Below are positions 10,525-19,748 of a DNA stretch of 64,000 nucleotides, piece after piece. The notes beneath the pieces were generated by a model that was given only the letters and a program-made list of their open reading frames with translations, ran no database searches and had not been told where the DNA came from. Made by a program: the position numbers and the translations under genes. Every line of letters begins with the position of its first letter. The stretch's first letter is position 1. This DNA is from Actinomycetota bacterium (GTDB taxonomy: Bacteria > Actinomycetota > Actinomycetes > Nanopelagicales > Nanopelagicaceae), in assembly GCA_016870835.1 (NCBI GenBank), contig VGAG01000001.1, positions 1-64,000 of the forward strand, given 5' to 3'.

Positions 10525-11420
10525 CTAAGCGCCGCCTTCAGACGCTCCAAACTTGTTGTGAGCCCATATTCCGTAGCGACATCGGTCACCTCATCTAGAT
10601 CCTTAATCGCACTTGGGATTTCAAATGTAACTTTAGGAAGCCTTAGATCATCAGCGCAACTAGTTAGCTTTGCGGCCACTTTCGCATATTTCAAATCAGC
10701 AAGAATCTTCTTTCGGTGGCTTTCTTTAAGAGCTTCATGAGAATTCTGTGCCGCATCAATTACCTCATCCATACTTGAGAAAACCTTTGCGATTTCAGCA
10801 GCACCTTTCTCACCGATTCCCTTTATCCCCGGTAGCCCATCAGAAGCATCGCCACGAATCATCGCAAACAACCCATACCTCTCCCCCGGTATCTGATATT
10901 TACTTGCTATCCATTTTTTATCTACTAAATCATGGGCGCTAATACCTTTAGCAAGATAGACAACTTTGATATCCGATGAATCATCTACAAGTTGGAACAA
11001 GTCGCGATCGCCCGTAACAATTCTTACCGGCCCACGTTCTCGCCTTGCTAATGTTGCAATTACATCATCGGCTTCATAATCATCGGCGCCAATAATTTCA
11101 AAACCAAGTGCTTCAAATAAATCAAGTATTACCGGGACTTGAGGGGTAAGTAGATCTGGCTCTTCTTCCTCCTCGCCCGCTTCATCCAATCGATTTGATT
11201 TATATTCAGCAAAGAGCTCAACTCGCCACGAGGGTCGCCAATCCCCATCCAAACAGAGCGCAAAGCGATCTGGGTTGTAATGATTAATCAGCCGGGCGGT
11301 CATATCGATAAAGCCCTTAACGGCATTAATTGGTTCACCCTTTGGACTTAGTAACGTGTCGGGCATTCCGTAGTAAGCGCGGTACCAGAGCGAGGCGCTG
11401 TCGATCAGCATTATGGTCAT
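10515..11420 (-). CDS. Stand-alone 5'-3' exonuclease (PolA exo/FEN-like)
   Basis: LIDSASLWYRAYYGMP...GADDYEADDVIATLARR...IVTGDRDLFQLVDD...IRGDASDGLPGIKGIGEKGAAEI. Confidence 0.93.
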   Translation of the reverse strand: MTIMLIDSASLWYRAYYGMPDTLLSPKGEPINAVKGFIDMTARLINHYNPDRFALCLDGDWRPSWRVELFAEYKSNRLDEAGEEEEEPDLLTPQVPVILDLFEALGFEIIGADDYEADDVIATLARRERGPVRIVTGDRDLFQLVDDSSDIKVVYLAKGISAHDLVDKKWIASKYQIPGERYGLFAMIRGDASDGLPGIKGIGEKGAAEIAKVFSSMDEVIDAAQNSHEALKESHRKKILADLKYAKVAAKLTSCADDLRLPKVTFEIPSAIKDLDEVTDVATEYGLTTSLERLKAALRWQ

Positions 11421-13804
11421 GCCACTACCGCCGAATATGCAACAACGCTTCTATCAATCTTCTTGATTGCTTCACGAGCAAGTAATGAAACGACGGGTTG
11501 GGCATCAAGTAGTTGACCAAGCAGATCAATTATCTGGCGCATATTCCGTACGAAGTCACCAACCGGAATCTCAGTTTCACGGAGTATCGAGTGCAGTGTG
11601 TTTCCATTCGCCCAACGATATGCGGTCCAGGCAAGGTCAAAGTTTGGCTCGCGTTGCGGATCGACGCCATGCTCTTCTTCAAGTATCGTCAATCTTCCCC
11701 AGATCGAAATTGTGCGCTCAACAAGTGGTTCAAGGCTCTTGGGAATCCTAGGAATCTTGCTTCGCTCTCCTCGCCCTTCAAATATCAAACCAGATAAAAG
11801 CGCTACTAAATCAGAGGCGGTAATGCCTTCAAAGAGTCCATCAAAGATCATCTCTGTTAGTAGCAAATCACTCTCCGAATAAATTCGAGTAAGCACTTCG
11901 CCCTTGTTACTTAACTTCTGATTTTGCACATAGTCAAGCTCCATCAAAATAGAACTAACTCGATCAAAGGTGCGAGGTATGACATTAGTTCGTGAATCCA
12001 TCCGACTCTGTAGACCCGATGTCTCGCGTTTCAAGCGCTCGGCTTTCTCAAGTAAACGTGCATGATCCTCGCGCTGCGGACATTGATGAGCAGGATGTGA
12101 TTTCATCTCTCGTCGATGTGCCGAAATTTCTTCTTCAACATCCCTGCGATTTCGCCGCTTGGTGTAGCTCTGAGATTTCTTATGGTGTGCGCTTTCTAAT
12201 TCCTTGATTGCAAAACGGTGGGACATGTACTCGGCAAAATCACCAAGATGACATTGGGCCTCGCTAGTAAGGCTACGAACAGCCTCACTGTTCCGCTCAA
12301 TCTGACGAAGTAGCCCTGAGACCGAAGCATCTGCTTGAAATTGCGCAAAGGATGCCGCAAGGGATTTACGTGCTCGTTCGGCGCCAAAGCGCGAGATGAG
12401 ATTTGCTGACATGTTGTAGGTCGGTGAAAAGGATGACTTGAGTGGATAGGTACGGGTACTTGCAAGGCCTGCGGCCATAGCGCTATCGATCTGTTCGCTC
12501 CATAGAACTACAGCATTACCTTCGATATCAATCCCTCTGCGCCCTGCTCTTCCAGTTAATTGGGTGTATTCGCCAGGAGTAACTGCAACGTGGCTCTCGC
12601 CATTCCACTTGACCAACTTTTCAAGCAGAACAGTTCGGGCCGGCATATTTATCCCAAGCGCAAGAGTTTCAGTCGCAAAGACGACTTTGATTAGCCCTCT
12701 TTGAAAGAGTTCCTCCACAGTTTCTTTAAACATCGGCAATAAACCTGCGTGATGTGAGGCGATTCCGCGCTCAAGGGCTTGTGACCACTCGTAAAAGCCC
12801 AGTACTCCATAATCTTCACTTGGAAGTTCGGATGTTCGGCGAGCGATTACGCTCTGAATTACTTCACGCTCCTCTTTGTTGGTGAGAGAGATTCCTTCTT
12901 TAATGCACTGTGTAACAGCGGCATCGCATCCTGCCCTTGAAAAAATAAAGTAAATAGCGGGCAGGTAATCATATTCACGTAGCTTCTCAACAATCTCGGG
13001 TCTAGTCATGGAACGGATCGATGAGAAACTCTTGCTGTAGCCGGGCATAGCTTTCCCAGGAATGCGCCTACTTGAATGTCGCTCTAATCGAATGAGCTCT
13101 GGATTCACCCTGCCATCATCTACAAACAAATCAAGGAGTCGATTTCCAATCAGAATATGTTGATATAGCGGAACTGGGCGAATTTCAGAGAGTACGACTT
13201 CGGTTTCACCACGAACGCTCTTCAACCAAGCTCCGAATTCTTCCGCATTCGAAACCGTGGCAGAGAGAGAAACGACTTGTATCCGCTCGGGCAAGTGAAT
13301 GAGTATCTCTTCCCAAACTGCTCCGCGAAACCGATCGGCCAAGAAGTGCACTTCATCCATAACTACATAACCAAGATCAGAGATTCCTTCTGGTCTTGCG
13401 TAAATCATGTTTCTAAGAACCTCAGTTGTCATAACCACGATTGGCGCATCGCCATTTATTGAAGAATCTCCTGTCAATAAACCAACGTTGGCTTCACCAT
13501 GAACCCTGGTCAACTCTTGAAATTTCTGGTTGGAAAGCGCCTTAATAGGGGTCGTGTAAAAGCAACGCTCCCCTTTCTCTTCCGCTAGAAACGCCGCAAA
13601 TTCGCCGACAATCGTCTTTCCCGCCCCAGTTGGCGCAGCAACCAGAACGCTCTTTCCATCTTCAAGATGTTGGCAGCCTTGAATTTGAAAGTCATCAAAA
13701 CCAAATTCATATCCCTCTGCAAAGCGGGTAGTTAATGGATGTCGATTGCGATTCTTCGCTGCAATCATTTTTTCTGCCGGCGAGCGGTTCACCTCATTGT
13801 CCAA
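11417..13804 (-). CDS. helY: DEAD/DEAH-box helicase, HelY/Ski2-like
   Basis: VAAPTGAGKTIVGEFAA, DEVHFLADRFRGAVWEE, FATETLALGINMPARTV, QLTGRAGRRGID. Confidence 0.92.
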   Translation of the reverse strand: MDNEVNRSPAEKMIAAKNRNRHPLTTRFAEGYEFGFDDFQIQGCQHLEDGKSVLVAAPTGAGKTIVGEFAAFLAEEKGERCFYTTPIKALSNQKFQELTRVHGEANVGLLTGDSSINGDAPIVVMTTEVLRNMIYARPEGISDLGYVVMDEVHFLADRFRGAVWEEILIHLPERIQVVSLSATVSNAEEFGAWLKSVRGETEVVLSEIRPVPLYQHILIGNRLLDLFVDDGRVNPELIRLERHSSRRIPGKAMPGYSKSFSSIRSMTRPEIVEKLREYDYLPAIYFIFSRAGCDAAVTQCIKEGISLTNKEEREVIQSVIARRTSELPSEDYGVLGFYEWSQALERGIASHHAGLLPMFKETVEELFQRGLIKVVFATETLALGINMPARTVLLEKLVKWNGESHVAVTPGEYTQLTGRAGRRGIDIEGNAVVLWSEQIDSAMAAGLASTRTYPLKSSFSPTYNMSANLISRFGAERARKSLAASFAQFQADASVSGLLRQIERNSEAVRSLTSEAQCHLGDFAEYMSHRFAIKELESAHHKKSQSYTKRRNRRDVEEEISAHRREMKSHPAHQCPQREDHARLLEKAERLKRETSGLQSRMDSRTNVIPRTFDRVSSILMELDYVQNQKLSNKGEVLTRIYSESDLLLTEMIFDGLFEGITASDLVALLSGLIFEGRGERSKIPRIPKSLEPLVERTISIWGRLTILEEEHGVDPQREPNFDLAWTAYRWANGNTLHSILRETEIPVGDFVRNMRQIIDLLGQLLDAQPVVSLLAREAIKKIDRSVVAYSAVVA

Positions 13805-14658
13805 GTCAAAAGCGCATCCCGTTCAATGGAGGCGTGAATCGGGAGGGATCCGATTCGTTCGCCATCAGCATAAGCAATTGCTGGAGCTTTAACAGTTACC
13901 GAACGAGCGCGTTCGATCCGCACTCGTGGGTGAGTGATGTGGGTTCCCTTAAACACTCTAGGAAAAACTCGAAGTAATTCGAATTTAGAGACTGGTTCTA
14001 AAATCATCAAATCAAATAGACCATCGGTAAGTGAAGCATCAGGACAGACCTTCATCCCTCCCCCGTAGCTTGCGCCATTCGCAATTGCGATCAGCATCGC
14101 TTCTGTCTCAATCCTTCGATCATCTAATTCAATTTCATAAGCCAAGGGTTTGAAGAGCGGCAGCTCGAGTAACATCGCCAAGTCATATTTGCGCTTACTC
14201 TTCATGCGAATTCGATTTGCTCGTTCACTTACGAGTGAATCAAAGCCAGTGCTTAGAATCTCAGCGAAATACCTATTGTTTACTTTGCCGAGGTCAATCC
14301 TGGATGCTCTGTCATTCAGACCTTGATTTAAGACTGCTAACGGGTCATTGAGTGGCAATCCAAGTGAGCGCGCGAAATCATTTCCGGTACCGGCAGGTAT
14401 CAAGAGCAGTGCTACATCCTTTTGAGCAAGTTCTTGGATTGCCAAATGCACCATGCCATCCCCGCCTACAACGATTACTACTCCCGCCTCTAACATCGCT
14501 ACCGCTTCGCGCAGATTTACGGCAGCGCTCTCATAGCTCGTCCCGGAAATATCCTGGAATTGCACACCCAAGGATGAGAGGTGCTTGGTTACTTGATTCA
14601 TAACCCTTAATCCCTTGCCACCACCCGAAGTTGGATTGGCAAGAAGTAGGCATTTCAT
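13789..14658 (-). CDS. Diacylglycerol kinase / YegS-like lipid kinase
   Basis: LLANPTSGGGKG...VIVVGGDGMVHLAIQEL...LLIPAGTGNDFARSLGLP. Confidence 0.92.
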   Translation of the reverse strand: MKCLLLANPTSGGGKGLRVMNQVTKHLSSLGVQFQDISGTSYESAAVNLREAVAMLEAGVVIVVGGDGMVHLAIQELAQKDVALLLIPAGTGNDFARSLGLPLNDPLAVLNQGLNDRASRIDLGKVNNRYFAEILSTGFDSLVSERANRIRMKSKRKYDLAMLLELPLFKPLAYEIELDDRRIETEAMLIAIANGASYGGGMKVCPDASLTDGLFDLMILEPVSKFELLRVFPRVFKGTHITHPRVRIERARSVTVKAPAIAYADGERIGSLPIHASIERDALLTWTMR

Positions 14659-14667
14659 AAGTACTGC

Positions 14668-15498
14668 TTAAATATCTTCAGGAGAGTCAATCGGCCTTAC
14701 TTCATCCATTGAGGAGGCTTCGGTATCTGCGAACTTGTTCCGCTTCTTATCCCGACGTTTATCAACCAAGAGTCCAATCCCGCCGGCTCCGAAATAGAGC
14801 GCAATTAGTGGCACAGCTAAGGCGGCCATCGATAGCGGATCTGCGGTTGGTGAGAAAGCTGCTACGAAGAAGGTGATCCCGAAGATGGCAAACCGCCACG
14901 GCTTGAGAATTCCGCGACCAGAGAGCACGCCAATTAGGTTAAGAGAAACAAGAAAGACAGGTAGTTCAAAAGCGATTCCGAAGATAAGAATCAACCTTAA
15001 AACGAAATCCAAATAATCATCAAATCTAACCAGGTTATCCAAAGCGGTGGGAGTGAAACCAAAAAGAACCTTGATTGCCAAGGGAAGAATCAAATAAGCC
15101 AGCGTTGCGCCAGCGGCGAAGAAAGGTGTTGCGGCAACTATGAAGAGGACTGAGTTTCGTCGCTCTTTCCAAGTAAGTGCCGGTGCGATGAATGCCCAGA
15201 GTTGGTAGAGCCAAAATGGCGCCGACAGAATAATCCCAGTTAAAAAGGCAACTTTAAGTTGGAGGTTTAGTGGCCCAAGGACTCCAGAGATGTAGAGCGC
15301 ACCACATTGCTCAGAACCTATGGCCTGAGCCCCGCGCAAGTCACATACTGGAGCTGAAAGCGTTGTGATTATCTCGCCATAAAAGACCCAGCCAAGAATT
15401 GCAAAAAGAAAAATGAAACCGGCAGCTTTGATGATGCGACTGCGAAACTCACGGAGATGATCTAGCAGGGGCATCGTTCCCCGAGTTGTTGAAGCCAA
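14668..15498 (-). CDS. tatC: Sec-independent protein translocase TatC
   Basis: MPLLDHLREFRSRIIKA...FIAPALTWKERR...FGIAFELPVFLVSLNLIGV. Confidence 0.95.
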   Translation of the reverse strand: MASTTRGTMPLLDHLREFRSRIIKAAGFIFLFAILGWVFYGEIITTLSAPVCDLRGAQAIGSEQCGALYISGVLGPLNLQLKVAFLTGIILSAPFWLYQLWAFIAPALTWKERRNSVLFIVAATPFFAAGATLAYLILPLAIKVLFGFTPTALDNLVRFDDYLDFVLRLILIFGIAFELPVFLVSLNLIGVLSGRGILKPWRFAIFGITFFVAAFSPTADPLSMAALAVPLIALYFGAGGIGLLVDKRRDKKRNKFADTEASSMDEVRPIDSPEDI

Positions 15499-15546
15499 TT
15501 TAGTTCACCGCCTTTTTCCGAGTGCGGTTTGAGTTAAGCAGACGAA

Positions 15547-15732
15547 CTAGTTCGCCGCCTTACCTTCCTCATCTGATTTCTTCTCATCTTTATTCAACTC
15601 TTTAACCTCACTCTTGAAGATTCGAAGTGAACGGCCGAGGGCACGAGCAGAATCTGGGAGGCGCTTGGCGCCGAAGAGCAGGACGACGACAAGAATAAGC
15701 AGAAGCCAGTGTGATGGTTCGCGAAGAAACAT
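15547..15732 (-). CDS. tatA: Twin-arginine translocase subunit TatA
   Basis: [39 protein letters not shown]. Confidence 0.93.
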   Translation of the reverse strand: MFLREPSHWLLLILVVVLLFGAKRLPDSARALGRSLRIFKSEVKELNKDEKKSDEEGKAAN

Positions 15733-15786
15733 TTATCCCCCTAAAAGACGTTGCCCTACGCTACCACGCAGAGAATTGCCCTCAAC

Positions 15787-15808
15787 GCTAGCTCTTTGAA
15801 GGGCTAGC
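15787..15808. other. Strong hairpin at the pafC stop codon, upstream of pafC relative to tatA
   Basis: GCTAGCTCTT-TG-AAGGGCTAGC: near-complete inverted repeat (one T-G wobble) with a minimal loop; no U-tract on either side. Confidence 0.5.
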
Positions 15809-16703
15809 TATATAGCGCCAGCGCCTTACGAGCCAAATCCTTTACCCGGAGCGACAATTCAATCGGTTCCACCAGTTGCGCGGACCCGCCCTCAGCAAGG
15901 ACTTTTCGCACCAGCCATTCAGGTTGGAATATCTCAATTTCATAACCTTCGGAGACTTTGCGCAGTTGGGCTTGATTCTCAGCCACAAAGTAGGAATTCG
16001 AATCTGCCTTCAATTTCGCTACAAGAAGCTCATCGCTCTTCAAGTTCTCTTGCACTTCAATCGGATCCTTGGTGACTTCCAACTCCTCTATCTGGCCGAG
16101 ATTAAATGTTCGCACTCCATTGCTAGCGTCGCACCAAGCATCTATAAGCGTCCGCCTAGGTTCGGCCTTAACTCGTATGACAGATATGGCGCGATTAGTA
16201 CGCTCACCTCTGAGCGGATTTAGATACGTGATCTTGAGCTTTTTCCCGGTCTTTATTGACGCCTCGATCTTTCGCATCTTCTCTTTAGACGGATCTCCCT
16301 GATAGAAGAGCGCATCTTCTGGAATATCTGCGCTGTAGAGTTTAGAAAGTTTTTCACGTAACTTGCGAACGCTCTCTTTCTTGGTGGCTGGCAAGAGATC
16401 TTCAAGAGCCGATAAGGCCACTCTCATGACTAAGGCTTCACCTTCTGAGAATCTACGAGGCGCTTCTAAGTTCTGGGGGTCTCGAATTGAAATCACGCCA
16501 TCTTCAACCGAGAGGTCAATTAATTCAAGTGGCGTGTACCCAGGCAGACCACAAACAAAGAGCAGGTCTAAATCCTTGAGAAGGTCCGCAACCCTGACTC
16601 CAAACTTTGTTGCAGTCTCTTTTACTGATACCCCAGGGTTAGAAACGAGATATGGCACCAGGTCAATCAATCTAAGCGCCCGAGCAGCTGCTGTCTCAGC
16701 CAT
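15804..16703 (-). CDS. pafC: WYL-domain transcriptional regulator PafC
   Basis: HTH plus WYL-like region (IKTGKKLKITYLNPLRGERTNRAISVIRV); adjacent to a second WYL gene and tatA. Confidence 0.85.
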   Translation of the reverse strand: MAETAAARALRLIDLVPYLVSNPGVSVKETATKFGVRVADLLKDLDLLFVCGLPGYTPLELIDLSVEDGVISIRDPQNLEAPRRFSEGEALVMRVALSALEDLLPATKKESVRKLREKLSKLYSADIPEDALFYQGDPSKEKMRKIEASIKTGKKLKITYLNPLRGERTNRAISVIRVKAEPRRTLIDAWCDASNGVRTFNLGQIEELEVTKDPIEVQENLKSDELLVAKLKADSNSYFVAENQAQLRKVSEGYEIEIFQPEWLVRKVLAEGGSAQLVEPIELSLRVKDLARKALALYS

Positions 16704-17643
16704 GTACCAGAACCAAACGCTTCAATTTTTCAATGAGAAGGCCTTTCAGTGATGAAGGTGAGAGCACCTTTGTATCATCGGCAAGCCAGAGCGCCTCTCG
16801 CAATGCGTGAGCTTCGTCAGAAAATGTAAGTTCAACTTCATCCCACTCATCATCAATCTCGGAAGTCGAGATCGCCCGGTTACGTAAGTGAATCCCTGCG
16901 GACTTTCTTATTGCAATTTTCGCTACGTAATCCCAACTCTTTAGCATTACCAAATACTCCTTAATATTAAAGTCTGAAGGGACCTGATAGGCCCCAGCCT
17001 TTGAAATCCTCGAGATTCCGCTTGAGATACGGGAGAGTTTGAAGGCACGAATGTCATCGCGCTCCAAATCCTCGCCAACTAAATACCAAGCACCGCGCCA
17101 AGCGCTAACCCCTAGTGGATTTACCTTTCGCTCCTCCGATTTATTTGATGAAGCTTTCTGGTAATCAAATGAAATTGTTGCTCTTTCACTTAAAGCACTT
17201 AAGACTTCAGAGAGCCCTGCCTCAGAGATTGCGCTCTGCGCAACAGGTATCTCAACTGGGATTTCAGGAGTTACTGCAAGTGAGTTGAGTCGAAGCGCCA
17301 ACGACCTTGCGGTCCCAGAAAAATCATCACCTTCGATTTGTTGTAGAGCGAGGGATATAAGACCGAGTTCTTCTGCGCTGAATTTTTCATGTATTTGGAA
17401 AGCTTCTGGTCGAATCCGGTAGCCGACTTCATCTTCAAAGAGTGGATCATGTGTAGCGACTTCAATTTCTATTCCAAGGTTGCGCAAATCATCTTTGTCC
17501 CGCTCGAACATGCGCTCTTTAGTCTCTTGAGTACCCGTGTATCCCGAAACCCGCTTAAAGATTTCACTCTTAGCCATGTATCGCTTGGTACCGAGCAGCG
17601 CCATGGTGAGATTGACCAATCTCTCGGTTTTGGCGCTAGACAT
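16696..17643 (-). CDS. pafB: WYL-domain transcriptional regulator PafB
   Basis: KERMFERDKDDLRNLGIEIE...RATISFDYQKASSNKSEERKVNPLGVSAWRGAWYLVGEDLERDDIRAFKLSRI. Confidence 0.88.
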   Translation of the reverse strand: MSSAKTERLVNLTMALLGTKRYMAKSEIFKRVSGYTGTQETKERMFERDKDDLRNLGIEIEVATHDPLFEDEVGYRIRPEAFQIHEKFSAEELGLISLALQQIEGDDFSGTARSLALRLNSLAVTPEIPVEIPVAQSAISEAGLSEVLSALSERATISFDYQKASSNKSEERKVNPLGVSAWRGAWYLVGEDLERDDIRAFKLSRISSGISRISKAGAYQVPSDFNIKEYLVMLKSWDYVAKIAIRKSAGIHLRNRAISTSEIDDEWDEVELTFSDEAHALREALWLADDTKVLSPSSLKGLLIEKLKRLVLVHG

Positions 17644-17682
17644 AGGGCGAATTATGTCGGCCTTCGTTATAGGGTGCGCAGC

Positions 17683-18195
17683 ATGAAGCGATTAACAATC
17701 TCATTAACTCTTATTGCACTCTCAGCCTCGCTCTTGAGTGGCTGCACCACAGATGGCGGAGCTCCTTCTGACTCACCACAAGGCAGTTCGTCCACTACGG
17801 TTGGCGGTATGCCAAAAGTGACTGGAAACGCGGGCGAAGAAGCAACCATCTCAGCGCCGGAAGGAAATCCACCGACCGAGCTCTACACCGAAGATGTCAT
17901 ACAGGGATCTGGCGCAGAAGCGCTCGCTGATTCCACACTTACCGTTCAATACACATTGATGTCTTGGTCAAGCGGCCAAGTTGTTGAAAGTTCTTGGGCG
18001 TCTGGCGGACCAGCAACATTCCCGCTTAATGGTGTAATCCTCGGCTGGCAGCAAGGTATCCCGGGTATGAAGGAAGGTGGCCGTCGACTTCTCGTTATTC
18101 CACCAGCGCTTGCTTATGGAGAAGCGGGAGCAGGCGGAGCGATTGGCCCAAATGAAACTTTGATCTTCGTTGTCGATCTAATAAAGGTTAACTAA
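17683..18195 (+). CDS. FKBP-type peptidyl-prolyl isomerase, predicted lipoprotein
   Basis: Start trimmed from the ORF track to ATG 17683: MKRLTISLTLIALSASLLSGC (signal peptide and lipobox LSGC); FKBP core GVILGWQQGIPGMKEGGRRLLVIPPALAYGEAG. Confidence 0.9.
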   Translation: MKRLTISLTLIALSASLLSGCTTDGGAPSDSPQGSSSTTVGGMPKVTGNAGEEATISAPEGNPPTELYTEDVIQGSGAEALADSTLTVQYTLMSWSSGQVVESSWASGGPATFPLNGVILGWQQGIPGMKEGGRRLLVIPPALAYGEAGAGGAIGPNETLIFVVDLIKVN

Positions 18196-18201
18196 GAGAG
18201 G

Positions 18202-19056
18202 TCAATTAGTTTCGCTGTAAGCACCTTTTGCTGGACGGCGCCTCCTTTTAAGGGGCGCCGTTTCGCTATCTAACCTTCTTGTCAAAATTAAGAAACCAGT
18301 ATGCGCATTCATTGAATGTTGCGGTCGCACCGCAAGTCCTTCATGATGCCAATTACGCAGCATCGTCTCAAAGCTCTCTGGCTCTGAGAAGGCGCCCGAT
18401 TCCTTGATTGCTTCTGCGGTTCGGGAGAGCTGGGTTGTTGTAGCAACATAACAACATAGAACTCCGCCTGCTTTAAGGGCCCGCTTGGCACTTTCAAGAA
18501 CATCCCAAGGAGCGAGCATGTCTAAAACTACTCGATCAAATTCACCATTGAACTTTCCTTCTTCAACCCTTCCAGAATGTAATGTCCAATTGGATGGTAT
18601 GTCACCGAAGTAATTACGAACATTATTCCGGGCAATCGAAAGAAAATCGTCGCGTTCCTCATAAGAAGTTAACTCTCCCGAGCTTCCAATCGCCCGAAGC
18701 AGGGTAATCGAGAGCGCTCCGCTGCCGGCACCGGTTTCAAGTACATGTGCGCCCGGAAAAATGTCAGCAAAACCAACTATTACAGCCGAATCCTTAGGAT
18801 AAACAATGGTCGCGCCTCGCTCCATGGAGAGGACGTAATCATTAAGTAGTGGACGAAACGCTTGGTAAGAAGTCCCGCTATTGGTCTTGATGATGATTCC
18901 TTCATTCTTTCCAATAATTTCGTCGTGATTTATCCAACCTTTATGAGAGTGCCATTGGTTTCCACTCTGGAGAAAGAATGAATAGAGCTTTCCTTTCTCA
19001 TCAGTAAGTTGAACTCGATCCCCTGACTTAAAAGGCCCAGATCCGATTGCCTTCAT
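18202..19056 (-). CDS. trmI: tRNA (adenine-N1-)-methyltransferase TrmI
   Basis: IYPKDSAVIVGFADIFPGAHVLETGAGSGALSITLLRAIG...YEERDDF...FDRVVLDMLAPWDVL. Confidence 0.93.
   Translation of the reverse strand: MKAIGSGPFKSGDRVQLTDEKGKLYSFFLQSGNQWHSHKGWINHDEIIGKNEGIIIKTNSGTSYQAFRPLLNDYVLSMERGATIVYPKDSAVIVGFADIFPGAHVLETGAGSGALSITLLRAIGSSGELTSYEERDDFLSIARNNVRNYFGDIPSNWTLHSGRVEEGKFNGEFDRVVLDMLAPWDVLESAKRALKAGGVLCCYVATTTQLSRTAEAIKESGAFSEPESFETMLRNWHHEGLAVRPQHSMNAHTGFLILTRRLDSETAPLKRRRRPAKGAYSETN
18235..18261. terminator. GC-rich hairpin inside the 3' coding end of trmI, downstream of the FKBP gene
   Basis: ACGGCGCC-TCCTTTTAAGG-GGCGCCGT: 8-bp perfect outer stem with an inner CCTT/AAGG stem; only a short T run (GTTTCG) on the + side. 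Confidence 0.55.
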
Positions 19057-19748
19057 CGCGAGAAAACTCCTTGAAATAGCAGGCCCAATGACTCTAAATC
19101 AAGTTCAGCAAGACCTTCTCTATGCACAACTTTCCCCCCCATCGGCAGGTCTGTTAGATGAGGAAGTCCCAGAACAAATGCCCCCGATTCAATTGCCGCT
19201 TGCATCCCAGTTTTTGAATCTTCGATAATCAAACTATTCTCAATCGATACTCCAAGAAATTCTGCTGCCTTCACATACCCTTCCGGACTTGGTTTTGTAT
19301 TTGTAACATCATCTGCCGAACAAGTGTGTCGAAAATAATGACGACCAATTCCATCAAGAGCAGCGTCCATAATTTTTCGGGTACTCGCGGAGACTAGAGC
19401 CATCGGAATTTGCTCAAGGTGCATCTCGTCAAGGAGGCTTTTTGATCCGTTTGTGAAATCTACCCCGCCGGAGAGGCGAGTGATCATCCGGTCAATCAAT
19501 TCATAGGCGAGCTCAAGTGGTTGATGTTGATTACCTGAACGAGAGCGCATGTATGCATCCACTCGTTCTAACGGCCCGCCGAGGCAATGTAGCGCGTCCT
19601 CGTTACTCCATTCGACCCCAAGAGAGCGCATAAGAAGAGTCTCTTCCTCAATCCAAATCGATTCGCTATCAATAAGAGTTCCATCCATATCCCAGAGCAC
19701 AGCTTCAAATGGAAAAGACGATCTAATTGGCATTGAACTAATTTGCAT
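19053..19748 (-). CDS. HAD-superfamily hydrolase (phosphoglycolate phosphatase-like)
   Basis: AVLWDMDGTLIDSE, MALVSASTRKIMDAAL, SLIIEDSKTGMQAAIESGAFVLG. Confidence 0.9.
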   Translation of the reverse strand: MQISSMPIRSSFPFEAVLWDMDGTLIDSESIWIEEETLLMRSLGVEWSNEDALHCLGGPLERVDAYMRSRSGNQHQPLELAYELIDRMITRLSGGVDFTNGSKSLLDEMHLEQIPMALVSASTRKIMDAALDGIGRHYFRHTCSADDVTNTKPSPEGYVKAAEFLGVSIENSLIIEDSKTGMQAAIESGAFVLGLPHLTDLPMGGKVVHREGLAELDLESLGLLFQGVFSR

